64,000 nucleotides of DNA from Chloroflexota bacterium (GTDB lineage: Bacteria > Chloroflexota > UBA11872), in the NCBI GenBank assembly GCA_022825895.1, contig JAJDVX010000037.1, positions 62,001-126,000 of the forward strand, written 5' to 3'. Of this stretch, positions 25,983 through 34,960 are shown in pieces (positions within the stretch are counted from its first letter, which is position 1; each line of letters begins with the position of its first letter). Both the position numbers and the translations under genes were made by a program. The notes beneath the pieces were generated by a model. It was not told the origin of the DNA, searched no databases, and worked only from the letters and a program-made list of their open reading frames with translations.

Positions 25983-27080
25983 ATGAGCTTCAAAGTCGGG
26001 ATCATCGGGCATACCGGGCATGGCAACTACGGGCACTATCTCGACATGGCCTTCGTCGGGGTGGAGGGCGCCGACATAGCGGCGCTGGCCGATCCAGACG
26101 ACGACGGACGGGCCGAGACGGCCGCGAAGACCGGCGCGCGCGCGGCCTACGCGGACTACCGCGAAATGCTGGACCGAGAGAAGCCCGATATCGCCGTCGT
26201 GGCTTCCCGGGAGGTCGGCGATCACCGCGACGTGGTGATCGACGCCGCCCGGGCGGGCGCGAACGTCTACCTGGAGAAGCCGGTGGCCACGGCGCCCGCG
26301 GACGTGGACGCCATGCAGGCGGCCTGCGACGAGTCGTCCGTCATGTGCGTGGTCGCGCATCCCTGGCGCGGGCATCCGCCAATTCAGCGGGTGGCGATTC
26401 CCCTGGTCAAGTCGGGCCGCATCGGCGAGCCGCGCCTCGTCCGCGTCTTCGGCAAGGACGGCGAGCACGGCGGGGACGAGATGTTCCTGGACCTGTATCC
26501 CCACTTCTTCGACTTCCTCTGGCAGCTTTTCGGCGCCCCGTTGTGGTGCAGCGCCCACCTGACCCAGGACGGCCGCACCTGCGAGCAATCCGACCTCAGG
26601 CCCGGCTGGGAGGGCATGGGGCTGGTGGCCGGCAACGGCCTCAAGGCCTATTACTGCTTTGAGGGCGGCGTCGCGGCCGACTTCGAGTCCTACCAGGGCG
26701 ACGGGGCCTCGGACCCCTATCGCGTCGACATCTACGGCACGGAGGGCACGATCTCGTTGCCGGGGCCGATGGGACGCGGTCCCGACATATACCTGCATCC
26801 GAGGGCCAACCCGGAACTGATCGATGATGACGGCTGGGAGGTCGTCCCCGCCGAACCGCCGCCGGACCGCCACAAGTGGCTGCGGTCGCACCGGCGCATG
26901 GCCCGTTCGATGATGGACATGCTGGAGGGCAAGCAGCCGGAGTGGGACCTGGTGCAACTGCCGAACGCGAAGCTCTACCTGGAAATGGCCATGCTGGCCC
27001 ACGCCTCGCACATGCAGGGCGCGCGGGTGGGCTTGCCGCTGCCGGACGGGAAGAACCCGTTCGATCACTGGACGGCGTAG
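25983..27080 (+). CDS. Gfo/Idh/MocA family NAD(P)-dependent oxidoreductase (1)
   Basis: 365 residues from the ATG at 25983, 14-18 nt after an AGGGAG. The N-terminal Rossmann fold starts KVGIIGHTGHGNYG, an unusual His-rich version of the usual GxGxxG dinucleotide loop. The catalytic motif EKPVA (about residue 100) is intact and followed by the C-terminal beta-sheet domain (about 125-365). Family members oxidise sugar or polyol hydroxyls. The HPWRGHP segment and the missing canonical glycine pattern set it apart from the other four Gfo/Idh/MocA genes in the window. Confidence 0.88.
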   Translation: MSFKVGIIGHTGHGNYGHYLDMAFVGVEGADIAALADPDDDGRAETAAKTGARAAYADYREMLDREKPDIAVVASREVGDHRDVVIDAARAGANVYLEKPVATAPADVDAMQAACDESSVMCVVAHPWRGHPPIQRVAIPLVKSGRIGEPRLVRVFGKDGEHGGDEMFLDLYPHFFDFLWQLFGAPLWCSAHLTQDGRTCEQSDLRPGWEGMGLVAGNGLKAYYCFEGGVAADFESYQGDGASDPYRVDIYGTEGTISLPGPMGRGPDIYLHPRANPELIDDDGWEVVPAEPPPDRHKWLRSHRRMARSMMDMLEGKQPEWDLVQLPNAKLYLEMAMLAHASHMQGARVGLPLPDGKNPFDHWTA

Positions 27081-27156
27081 TCGCCACGCTCGCTGTAATC
27101 CGTATTCGCTCGGCTCGCTAGCCCCTGGATGACCAGTAGCGCGCTTCCCCGGCGGG

Positions 27157-27184
27157 CCCGAATGTTTCACGTGAAACATTCGGG
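27157..27184. other. parS: Perfect parS centromere-like palindrome
   Basis: A 28-bp perfect palindrome in the gap between two oxidoreductase genes. Its inner 16 bp (27163-27178), TGTTTCACGTGAAACA, match the bacterial parS consensus TGTTNCACGTGAAACA at every position. ParB (Spo0J) binds parS to organise chromosome segregation, and such sites usually cluster near the replication origin. No parA, parB or dnaA gene is in this window. Confidence 0.85.
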
Positions 27185-27331
27185 CGCGGCTTCGCCGGCC
27201 CCACCCCGAGAGTCCAGAGCCTCGGGTTTGTTCCATGGGGTGCCCGGCATTCTGCGATGATGCCGCTCGAACCGGTCGGCGGCCCGCGCGGCATCCGCCT
27301 GGCGCGCTGATCTCTCGCAGGGGGTGGAGCA

Positions 27332-28468
27332 ATGTCAGCCAGCGATCTCCCGGCCTTTCGCATCGGGGTGGTTGGATGCGGCGGGATCAGTTCCCGCCAC
27401 GGTCGCGCCGGCCTGGAGTCCGAGAAGCTCCAGTTGGTCGCGTGTTGCGACATCCGCGAGTCGGTGGCCCGCGAATGGGCCGAGACCTACGACTGCGAGG
27501 CCTGGTACACCGACTACGAACAGATGATCCGCGACCAGGACCTGGACGGCGTGGTGCTGGCCACCTGGCCCAACCAGCACCGCGAACAGGTTGAACGCTG
27601 CCTGAACGCCGGCGCCCGCAACATCCTCAGCGAGAAGTCGCTAACCGCCAACGGGCAGGAAGCCCTGGAACTCGCGCAACTCGTCGAGGACGCTGGCGCA
27701 TACCTGATGGAAGGCTTCATGTACCGGCACCACCCGTTCGTGGCCGAGCTTGAGCGACAGGTGGCCGCGGGGACCATCGGCCAGGTCGACTCCGTCAGCT
27801 CCAAGTTCAGCACGCTCGACTACGAAGAAGAGAGCCCCGACGATCCGAACCGCAACTGGCGGCGCGACTCCGAGCGACTGGGCGGCTCACCCTGGGATAT
27901 CACCTGCTACGCCATCAACGCGGTAAACCACTTCGCGTCCATGGGGGCGGGTGGACGCGGCACCGGCAAAGGGTCGAACCCCGATGGAACGCTCGGCTCC
28001 GACGCGAAGAGCCTTGTCGCCGCCCGGCCGACCCGCGTGTGGTGCGTCGGGAGCATGAGCGAGGTCTACGGCACGTTGAACCGCCAGTTCGGCCTGATCG
28101 AATACGACAGCGGCTGCGTGGGCTACGTGGAAGGCAGCCGGCAAGCCCACATCAGCGAGGAGTTGCACATCGCCGGAAGGGAAGGCCGACTGCTCATCCG
28201 CCGCGCCTGGCGCCCGCACGCCGAGCCCGTGATCGAGCACCAGTACGGCAACGGCGAATGGCGGGAAATACCCGTTTCAGGCGCCGAGATGTACCGCTTG
28301 CAGATGGAGAACTTCGCGGACGTGGCGCAGGGTGTTGCCGAGCCGGTGATGCCGCTGATCCAGACCGTCGTGAACATGTACACCATCGAGGCCACGGTCA
28401 CCAGCCAGCTCGAGGACCGTCTCGTGGACCTCGAACTCCCAGCCAGCCTCTTCGACGACCCGGCCTAG
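27332..28468 (+). CDS. Gfo/Idh/MocA family oxidoreductase (2)
   Basis: 378 residues from the ATG at 27332. Rossmann motif GVVGCGGISSRHGRAGLESE; the usual catalytic EKP is replaced by SEKSLT (about residue 100), which retains the Lys but not the Pro. The C-terminal domain holds YLMEGFMYRHHPF, a hallmark of the glucose-fructose oxidoreductase subgroup. It follows the parS-containing gap and lies 70 bp before the M20 peptidase gene. Substrate unknown; a sugar or inositol-type dehydrogenase. Confidence 0.88.
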   Translation: MSASDLPAFRIGVVGCGGISSRHGRAGLESEKLQLVACCDIRESVAREWAETYDCEAWYTDYEQMIRDQDLDGVVLATWPNQHREQVERCLNAGARNILSEKSLTANGQEALELAQLVEDAGAYLMEGFMYRHHPFVAELERQVAAGTIGQVDSVSSKFSTLDYEEESPDDPNRNWRRDSERLGGSPWDITCYAINAVNHFASMGAGGRGTGKGSNPDGTLGSDAKSLVAARPTRVWCVGSMSEVYGTLNRQFGLIEYDSGCVGYVEGSRQAHISEELHIAGREGRLLIRRAWRPHAEPVIEHQYGNGEWREIPVSGAEMYRLQMENFADVAQGVAEPVMPLIQTVVNMYTIEATVTSQLEDRLVDLELPASLFDDPA

Positions 28469-28538
28469 ACGGCGTGCAGGCTCGAGCAGGCGCGGCGATT
28501 GGCCGCCAGCCGTGCCTGGGTGCCAATATGACGCGCCC

Positions 28539-29705
28539 ATGAGCGCCCACGTCACAACCGAACGCGAAGCCACCGACCTGTTGAGTCGTCTGGTCGCCAC
28601 GCCCAGCATCACGCCGGACGTGGAAGGCGGCACCGGTGAAGCCGCGATGGCCGACGTGGTCGAGGAATTCGCCCGCTCGATCGGCGCGCGGATCACCCGG
28701 CAGGAAGTCTTCCCGGGCCGCGAGAACGTGATCTGCACCATCGCCCCCGACGCCGCCGGTCCGCACCTGATGCTGGAAGCGCACATGGACACCGTGGCGC
28801 TGGGCCCCATGACCAACGGCCACCAGCCCTACATGGACGACGACGGCCGGCTGCACGGCCGCGGATCGTGCGACACCAAGGGCTCGCTGGCGGCCATGCT
28901 GCTGGCGCTTCAATGGGCTGCCGGGGTATCCAGTCCAGCCGGTCCGCTCACCGTGGCCGCGGCCGTGGACGAGGAAACCGGCAGCGCGGGCGCCAAGGCA
29001 TTGCCGCATTCGGGAGTCAAGGTGGACGGCGCAATCGTCGGTGAGCCGACGAGCCTGGAGGTGGTTCGTTCGCACCGCGGCGGCCGCTATTGGCCACTGA
29101 TCACGCATGGCACCGCGGTGCACAGTTCCACGCCCGAGCTTGGCGATAACGCCATCCTGCGCATGGCCGACGTCCTGCACGTCCTCCGGGAGGAATACGG
29201 CCGGCGGCTGGCCGGACGCACGCACGCGCTGGTCGGCAACTCGTCCTTCTCTGTCGGCATCATCAAGGCCGGAACGTCCTTCAACATGGTTCCCGACCGC
29301 TGCGAGGCCATCATCGAGCGGCGGCAGATCCCCGGCGAGTCGGTGGACGACGTGGAAGCGGAACTGGCGGAGGTACTGGAGATTGCCCGCCGCCGCCATC
29401 CCGATTTGCGCGTGGAGGTGCAGGCGCCGTTCGTGTTCGGGGATGTGCTGGACACGCCGGCCGACGCCCCGATCGTGCAGGTGCTGCGCGACGCCGTCAC
29501 CGACGTCTGCGGTGAGGCGAACGTGATCGGCGTGTCCTATGGATCCGACGCCGCCACGCTGGCCGCCGCCGGCATCCCCAGCGTGCTATGCGGACCGGGC
29601 GACATTGCCTACGCGCACAGCGCGGACGAGTTTGTGCCGATGGCGGAAGTCGTGCAGGCGGCCGAGATCTACGCGCGCGCCTGGAAGCTCTTCGCCGCCG
29701 CCTGA
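28539..29705 (+). CDS. M20-family metallopeptidase (ArgE/DapE/carboxypeptidase type)
   Basis: 388 residues from the ATG at 28539. Zinc-ligand motifs are LEAHMDTVALG (first His), GRGSCDTKGSLAAML (bridging Asp), DEETGSAGA (catalytic Glu pair) and GEPTS. The dimerisation domain lies at about 180-290. Family enzymes deacylate or hydrolyse N-acyl amino acids and dipeptides. The last base of its TGA (29703-29705) is the first base of the sulfatase ATG (29705), so the two are coupled; deacylating a sulfated or acylated compound is an attractive but unproven combination. Confidence 0.9.
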   Translation: MSAHVTTEREATDLLSRLVATPSITPDVEGGTGEAAMADVVEEFARSIGARITRQEVFPGRENVICTIAPDAAGPHLMLEAHMDTVALGPMTNGHQPYMDDDGRLHGRGSCDTKGSLAAMLLALQWAAGVSSPAGPLTVAAAVDEETGSAGAKALPHSGVKVDGAIVGEPTSLEVVRSHRGGRYWPLITHGTAVHSSTPELGDNAILRMADVLHVLREEYGRRLAGRTHALVGNSSFSVGIIKAGTSFNMVPDRCEAIIERRQIPGESVDDVEAELAEVLEIARRRHPDLRVEVQAPFVFGDVLDTPADAPIVQVLRDAVTDVCGEANVIGVSYGSDAATLAAAGIPSVLCGPGDIAYAHSADEFVPMAEVVQAAEIYARAWKLFAAA

Positions 29706-31150
29706 TGCCGCCCACGGCCGCCGCCGCGCGTCCGAACATCGTCCTGGTCATCACCGACCAGCAGCGCTACGACACCATCGCCGCGCTCGGCCATCCCCAC
29801 GTCGACACACCCAACCTTGACCGCCTGGTCCGCGAGGGCGTCAGCTTCGACCAGTGCCACGTCACCGCCGCCTCCTGCGTCCCCGCTCGCGCCAGCCTCT
29901 TCAACGGTCTCTACCCCCATACCACCGGCGTCCTGCGCAACGGCTGCGAGTGGCGACGGTCCTGGGTCGAGCAGCTGGCGGCCTCGGGCTACCACTGCGT
30001 CAATGTCGGCAAGATGCACACCGTCCCTTTCGAGACGCCGCTGGGCTTCCACGAGCGCTACGTCGTCGAGAACAAGGACCGCTTCCTGGACGGCCGCTAC
30101 TACTTCGACGAGTGGGATAAGGCCCTGGCGGCTCGCGGCCTCGTCAAGCAGCAGCGCGAGTTGTACCGGCAGCGGCCCGACTACGGCGACGCGATGGGCG
30201 CCTTCACCTGGGACCTGCCGGCCGACATGCACAGCGACAACTTCGTGGGCGGCCTGGCGCTCTGGTGGCTGGACACCTATCCCACCACGCGGCCGCTGTT
30301 CCTGGAAGTCGGGTTTCCCGGCCCGCACCCGCCCTACGACCCCACGCCCGAGGCCCTGGCGCCGTACCTGGACCGCGACTTGCCCATCCAGCCGGTTTCG
30401 CAAGCCGATCTGGACGGCCAGCCCGAAGCTCTCCGGGTCATGCGCGAGCACAACACGGAAGTGGATCACGACTCGGTGGTGCACATCGTCGATCCGCCGC
30501 TGGAGTCGAGGCGCCGCCAGCGGGCGCACTACCTGGCCAACGTGACGATGATCGACACGCAGATGGGCGAACTGATGGACGCCCTGGAGCGCAATGGTTA
30601 CGCCGACGATTGCGTGGTCATCTTCACCTCCGACCACGGCGACTGCCTGGGCGACCACGGCCACATCCAGAAGTGGACGATGTACGACGTGGTGACCCGC
30701 GTGCCGTGCATCGTCTGGTCGCCAGATCGGTTTGCCGGCGGCCGGCGCATCGACGACCTGGTCCAGTGGTTCGACCTGGGCCCGACCATCCTGGAAATGG
30801 CCGGCTGCGAGCCGGACCCGAACATGGAGGCCCGCTCACTCCTCCCCGCCCTCGAAGGCGGCAACCCGCCGCACCGCGACTACGTCTTCACCGAACAAGG
30901 CCGCGATGACGGCAACGGCCTGCACGTGGACCTGGTGACGGCGGTGCGCAGCCGCACCTGGAAGCTGGTGCATCTCCTCGGCGAAGACGAAGGGCAGCTA
31001 TTCGACCTGCGGAACGATCCGGTCGAGGAGCGCAACCTCTGGAACGATCCTGCTGCCGCGCAGACTCGAAGCGAAATGCTGGATGCCTTGCGCGACTGGC
31101 GCCTGAGCAGCGGGGTGGCCACGGCTAACTGGGCCGAGGCCGCGCGATAG
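29705..31150 (+). CDS. Sulfatase (alkaline phosphatase superfamily, Cys-type)
   Basis: 481 residues from the ATG at 29705. The N-terminal metal motif is PNIVLVITDQQRYD. CVPAR (near residue 57) is the formylglycine site, where Cys is converted by the FGE maturase in the standard CxPxR sulfatase signature. The second metal motif is FTSDHGDCLGDHG. Catalysis is hydrolysis of sulfate esters. There is no obvious signal peptide, so it may be cytoplasmic and act on imported sulfated sugars. No FGE gene is in the window. Confidence 0.93.
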   Translation: MPPTAAAARPNIVLVITDQQRYDTIAALGHPHVDTPNLDRLVREGVSFDQCHVTAASCVPARASLFNGLYPHTTGVLRNGCEWRRSWVEQLAASGYHCVNVGKMHTVPFETPLGFHERYVVENKDRFLDGRYYFDEWDKALAARGLVKQQRELYRQRPDYGDAMGAFTWDLPADMHSDNFVGGLALWWLDTYPTTRPLFLEVGFPGPHPPYDPTPEALAPYLDRDLPIQPVSQADLDGQPEALRVMREHNTEVDHDSVVHIVDPPLESRRRQRAHYLANVTMIDTQMGELMDALERNGYADDCVVIFTSDHGDCLGDHGHIQKWTMYDVVTRVPCIVWSPDRFAGGRRIDDLVQWFDLGPTILEMAGCEPDPNMEARSLLPALEGGNPPHRDYVFTEQGRDDGNGLHVDLVTAVRSRTWKLVHLLGEDEGQLFDLRNDPVEERNLWNDPAAAQTRSEMLDALRDWRLSSGVATANWAEAAR

Positions 31151-31164
31151 CTCTGAATACGCCG

Positions 31165-31197
31165 AGAGGGGCGCCGGGAGTAACCCGGCGCCCCTCT
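31165..31197 (+). terminator. Strong intrinsic hairpin after the sulfatase gene
   Basis: Two perfectly complementary 14-nt arms (AGAGGGGCGCCGGG and its complement) separated by AGTAA, beginning 15 bp after the stop codon. No clear U-tract follows, but arm length and position make it a likely terminator. Confidence 0.8.
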
Positions 31198-31306
31198 GGA
31201 AACCTCAGACTTACCTAATCTTTGCCTTAGCCAAACTTACCTTTTCTCACCTGGATCGAGCGTACGATGCCGAAAACGCCCGGTCAATCTCTCGGCATCT
31301 GCAAGG

Positions 31307-31870
31307 CTAGCCGTCCCCTTGAAATCGCTCGCGCTGATCGATCGACTGAAGTAGCTCATTGAAGAGAGCCAGCCCCTCGCGAGCGAGCAAGATGACCTGA
31401 CCGAACCTCTCCGGAATGGCCATCTCGGCCAGCCGCGCCTTGATGTGATCGACGCGTCCCTGGTCTTCTGGCCCCAGGAACTCGGAGAGGTCGTCGATAT
31501 CGTCCGCTAAGTGCGTCGCCGTGTTGAGGGTCTGGGCATGAATGCGCCGTAGCGCGCGGTGTCGATAGTGATCGACCCGCAACTGAACGGAACCAAGCCG
31601 GAAGGACTTTCCTCCGTAGCCGTCTTCGAGCATGAACAGTTCAAATTCCGCGAGCACCTGCTGAAAGTGAATGAGAGTCCGACGCGCCTCAAACCACGCG
31701 GCTCGGAAGCGGTCGCGCTGCGTGCGCTCGTGGAATTGGCGCGCTCGCCGGGTCTCAAGGAACGCGGCGCCGCCCGCCACCACGCCCATGATTCCTAGTG
31801 CGATCGCAAAGGGATCGGGGTCAATCAGCTCCTCGTCGTTGGCGAGGAGAGCTGTCGGTTCCTGACGCAT
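31307..31870 (-). CDS. Hypothetical membrane-anchored helical protein
   Basis: 187 residues. One predicted transmembrane helix near the N-terminus (about 21-40, IALGIMGVVAGGAAFL) is followed by a long soluble helical region with many Arg/Glu pairs (QFHERTQRDRFRAAWFEARR, VDHYRHRALRRIH). No recognised domain. It stands alone, opposite to the flanking genes, and faces the sulfatase terminator. Its function cannot be assigned. Confidence 0.6.
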   Translation of the reverse strand: MRQEPTALLANDEELIDPDPFAIALGIMGVVAGGAAFLETRRARQFHERTQRDRFRAAWFEARRTLIHFQQVLAEFELFMLEDGYGGKSFRLGSVQLRVDHYRHRALRRIHAQTLNTATHLADDIDDLSEFLGPEDQGRVDHIKARLAEMAIPERFGQVILLAREGLALFNELLQSIDQRERFQGDG

Positions 31871-31986
31871 GAAGTGGGCGGGTCCTGTGAGATCGGATGC
31901 CAGGCACGCTACAACGCCCGCCCCCCGTTCGACGGTAGGAATGGCTACGAATAGGCTCAGGGAGCCTTGAAGAAGCAGATCGTCAG

Positions 31987-32484
31987 ATGCCCCAGCCCGA
32001 CCTGCCCATCACCATCCGCGGCTACAAGCGCCGCGACAACGACCGCATCCGCGAGCTGACCCTGGAAGGATTTGACGGCGTCAGCATCGACCAGAACGCC
32101 GACCGCCTGTTGGGGTTGGACACCGAGCCGCTCTGGGAGACGCGCAAGTGGGCGGGGGTGAAGGCCGAGTTGGAAGCCTCGCCGTCCGACCACTTCGTGG
32201 CCGAGCTGGACGGCGAGGTCATCGGCTACATCACCACCAATCCGCAGCCGGGGGCCGGCATCGGCCAGATCCCCAACATGGCCGTGGATGCCCGCTACCG
32301 GCGGCGCGGCGTGGCCTCGCGGCTGATCGAGCACGCCCTCGAGCACCTGCGGTCGTGCGGCATGCGCGTGGCCAAAATTGAGACGCTGGTGCAGAACGCC
32401 CAGGGCCAGACCCTCTACCCGCGTTTCGGCTTCCGAGAAGTCGCCCGCCAGATCCACTACGTGCGGCGGCTGGACGACGCCTGA
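31987..32484 (+). CDS. GNAT-family N-acetyltransferase (RimI-like)
   Basis: 165 residues covering one GNAT domain. The acetyl-CoA pyrophosphate-binding motif is visible as RYRRRGVASRLIEHAL, after a beta-bulge strand (GEVIGYITTNP, QIPNMAVD). The final segment LYPRFGFREVAR is typical of the family. It would transfer an acetyl group to an amine of a protein or small molecule; the acceptor is not evident. Confidence 0.88.
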   Translation: MPQPDLPITIRGYKRRDNDRIRELTLEGFDGVSIDQNADRLLGLDTEPLWETRKWAGVKAELEASPSDHFVAELDGEVIGYITTNPQPGAGIGQIPNMAVDARYRRRGVASRLIEHALEHLRSCGMRVAKIETLVQNAQGQTLYPRFGFREVARQIHYVRRLDDA

Positions 32485-32499
32485 GCTGGGGCGTTCCGG

Positions 32500-33507
32500 C
32501 TACCGCCAGTCGAACAGGCAGCCCACCAGCGACGGTTCGAAGTCGAACAGCAAGTCGTAAATCTCCGTGAAGTCGCCGCCCTTTACCCGGTGCGTGATCA
32601 GCGGGTCCAGCGTGATCCGGCCCGCCACGGCCAGCCGCAACGCGACCGCAATGTCGCGGCGCGGCGACCAGTGCACCGGCAGCGCGTTGAGAAACGGGTT
32701 GTCGCCCGCGTCGGGCTGACGGATCGAGTCGTGCGCGCCGATGATCGTTAGGCCCTTCTTATGCACGTCGCGGTAGAAGTTCACCTGCTCGGTCGATCCG
32801 CGGGTGCTGCCCAGGATTACCACCCGCGCCAGGTGTCCGGCCAGGATGAAGGCGTCGTTGATCGGCGCCGGGAAGCCGGTGGACTCGATCACCACCTGCG
32901 GTCCGCCCGTGTGACTCTCGGCCAGTGCGGCGCGGGCGTCCTCGCAGGTTGGGTCCATGGACTCGAGCCAGGGCACGGCTTCCGCCATTTCGCGCCGTGA
33001 GGGGTCCAGGTCGGCCACCACCACGCGCCCGGCGCCCGCCACGTAGGCGAACTGCGCGGCCAGCTGCCCGATCAGACCGCCGCCGATCACCAGCACGGTC
33101 TCGCCCATCTCGACGCGCGCTTTGCGCACCGCCTGCATGCTGATGCGCAGCATGGTGTGAAAGGCCGCCTCCTGGTCCGGCACGTCGTCGTCGACCAGGA
33201 ACACGTCGCGCATGGGGGCCAGGTCGGCGGTGGCGTGCCGGCCGCGGGTGAGCACCCGCGTGCCCGGCGCCAGGTCCACGCCCGCGCCGGCGGCGACAAC
33301 CTCGCCTACCGCGCTGTAACCCACGTTGCGCGGCCAGATCTGGGAGGGCGTGTTGGGCAGCGCCAGCAGCGATGCCCGCTCCGTGCCCGGCGACATGGCC
33401 GTGACGTGGTGGCGCACCAGGACTTCGTCGGGGCCCGGGTCGCCCAGCTCAATCGTCTCCATCTGAATCGTCTCGACCGAGTGACTGACCAGGACTTGCG
33501 CTTGCAT
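32500..33507 (-). CDS. Medium-chain dehydrogenase/reductase, BchC-like zinc-binding type
   Basis: 335 residues from the ATG at 33507 (a longer start at 33540 is possible). The N-terminal GroES-like domain contains the AMSPGTERAS segment typical of the BchC-like branch. The Rossmann domain has LVIGGGLIGQLAAQFAYVAGA (about 140-160), followed by VVADLDPSRRE. This subgroup oxidises polyols or sugar alcohols with NAD(P). It is divergently placed from the MR/MLE gene, 99 bp away, and probably belongs to the same sugar-acid pathway. Confidence 0.85.
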   Translation of the reverse strand: MQAQVLVSHSVETIQMETIELGDPGPDEVLVRHHVTAMSPGTERASLLALPNTPSQIWPRNVGYSAVGEVVAAGAGVDLAPGTRVLTRGRHATADLAPMRDVFLVDDDVPDQEAAFHTMLRISMQAVRKARVEMGETVLVIGGGLIGQLAAQFAYVAGAGRVVVADLDPSRREMAEAVPWLESMDPTCEDARAALAESHTGGPQVVIESTGFPAPINDAFILAGHLARVVILGSTRGSTEQVNFYRDVHKKGLTIIGAHDSIRQPDAGDNPFLNALPVHWSPRRDIAVALRLAVAGRITLDPLITHRVKGGDFTEIYDLLFDFEPSLVGCLFDWR

Positions 33508-33606
33508 GCGACCGTCCGCCTTGGGCTGCCATCCGAGCACCGGCAGCCTGCCACAGCCGCTCGGGGCGCGTACGATGCAGGCTCCCGGCGCCTACCTGGA
33601 GCATTC

Positions 33607-34749
33607 ATGCAGATCACCAAAGTCGAACCGCTGTTCCTGGACCAATACCTGCTGGTGCAGGTGCATACCGACAACGGGCTGGTGGGCCTGGGCGAGTCAG
33701 GCTCGTGGGGTTTCCTGGAGGCCTCCGCCGCCGCCATCGAGAAGATGGGCCGCTATCTCATTGGCGAGGACCCGCTGCGGATTGAGCACCACTGGCAGTA
33801 CATGTACCGCTGGAGCCACTTCCGCGGCGCGGCGGTGATGGGGGCGCTCAGCGCCATCGACATCGCGCTCTGGGACATCGCCGGCAAGTACTTCGAAGTC
33901 CCCGTCTACCAGCTGCTGGGCGGCCACGTGCGCGACCGCTGCCGGGTCTACTACCACGTCCTCGGCGACACCCGCGAAGCCCTGGTGCAGGGCGTTGCGA
34001 ACGCGCGAAGAGAGGGCTACACGGCCGTTGGCCACCTCTCGCCCTTCCTGGACGAAGAGCGCGACGTCATCTATTTCAAGACGCACGTCGACAAGATCGA
34101 GGACGCCACCGAGGCCGTGCGGCTCTACCGCGAGGCCGCCGGCAACGAGGTGGACCTCTGCGTCGAAATCCACCGCCGCATGACCCCCACCGAGGCCGTC
34201 CAGCTTGGCCGCGCCATCGAGAAGTACACCCCCTACTTCTTCGAGGACCCGGTCACGCCGGACAACCTGGACGAGATGGCCTACGTGGCCTCCAAGATCA
34301 ACATCCCCATCGCCACCGGCGAGCGCTTCAGCTCCATCTGGGAGTTCGACATGTGCCTGCGCCGCGACGCGGTGCAGTACGTGCGGCCCGACGTGTGCAT
34401 GGTGGGCGGGATCACCGGCAGCAAGAAGGTCGCCGCCCTGGCCGAGGCGCGGCACGTGGGCGTGGTGCCGCACAACCCGCTCAGCCCGGTTAGCACGGCG
34501 GCCTGCCTGCAGGTGGCCGCCGCGGTGCCCAACTTCGCGCTGCAGGAGCTACCGCTGGGCGAGACCGTGCCACCCAAGAGCGCCATGGTCGAGGGCATCC
34601 ACCCGCACGATGGCGAGGGCTACATCCGCCTCACCGACCGCCCCGGCATCGGCGTCACCCTTAAACCCGACGCCGCCCAGAACGCCCCCTACAAAGCTCG
34701 CGAGATTCACACGCGGTTAGGGGCCGATGGGGCGGTGGTGGATCAGTAG
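33607..34749 (+). CDS. Enolase-superfamily (MR/MLE) sugar-acid dehydratase-like enzyme (1)
   Basis: 380 residues from the ATG at 33607. The N-terminal capping domain (about 1-125) and barrel are complete. Metal and catalytic regions are visible: LCVEIHRRMTP, YFFEDPVTPDN and IATGERFSS, with VVPHNPLSPV near the end. This spacing fits the D-galactonate/D-mannonate dehydratase-like subgroup, which removes water from acid sugars. It lies beside an MDR dehydrogenase, suggesting oxidation of a sugar followed by dehydration of the acid. Confidence 0.88.
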   Translation: MQITKVEPLFLDQYLLVQVHTDNGLVGLGESGSWGFLEASAAAIEKMGRYLIGEDPLRIEHHWQYMYRWSHFRGAAVMGALSAIDIALWDIAGKYFEVPVYQLLGGHVRDRCRVYYHVLGDTREALVQGVANARREGYTAVGHLSPFLDEERDVIYFKTHVDKIEDATEAVRLYREAAGNEVDLCVEIHRRMTPTEAVQLGRAIEKYTPYFFEDPVTPDNLDEMAYVASKINIPIATGERFSSIWEFDMCLRRDAVQYVRPDVCMVGGITGSKKVAALAEARHVGVVPHNPLSPVSTAACLQVAAAVPNFALQELPLGETVPPKSAMVEGIHPHDGEGYIRLTDRPGIGVTLKPDAAQNAPYKAREIHTRLGADGAVVDQ

Positions 34750-34755
34750 GTCCGC

Positions 34756-34778
34756 AGCCGACGTCTAACCCGTCGGCT
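34756..34778 (+). terminator. Short hairpin after the MR/MLE gene
   Basis: AGCCGACG (34756-34763), loop TCTAACC, CGTCGGCT (34771-34778), beginning 7 bp after the stop and followed by CATTGATTT. Probable intrinsic terminator. Confidence 0.6.
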
Positions 34779-34960
34779 CATTGATTTCGGTCAGGGGTTG
34801 CGGGCATTCCACCCTGGCGCCCGGCGGGCAGCTGGGTTCACCTCGTGCGCCAAGGGCAAATTACTGTGGCGATCGATGCCGTTCTTCGAGAGTCCGACGA
34901 TGCTACAGTTGAGCCAAGAGTTAAGGGTGTCCGGGCGGGCCCAGTCGAGGAGACGGGACC

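Noticed and set aside
34756..34960. Promoter or riboswitch in the gap before the heptad-repeat gene
   Set aside because: Only a simple terminator hairpin is visible; no riboswitch-like conserved core found.
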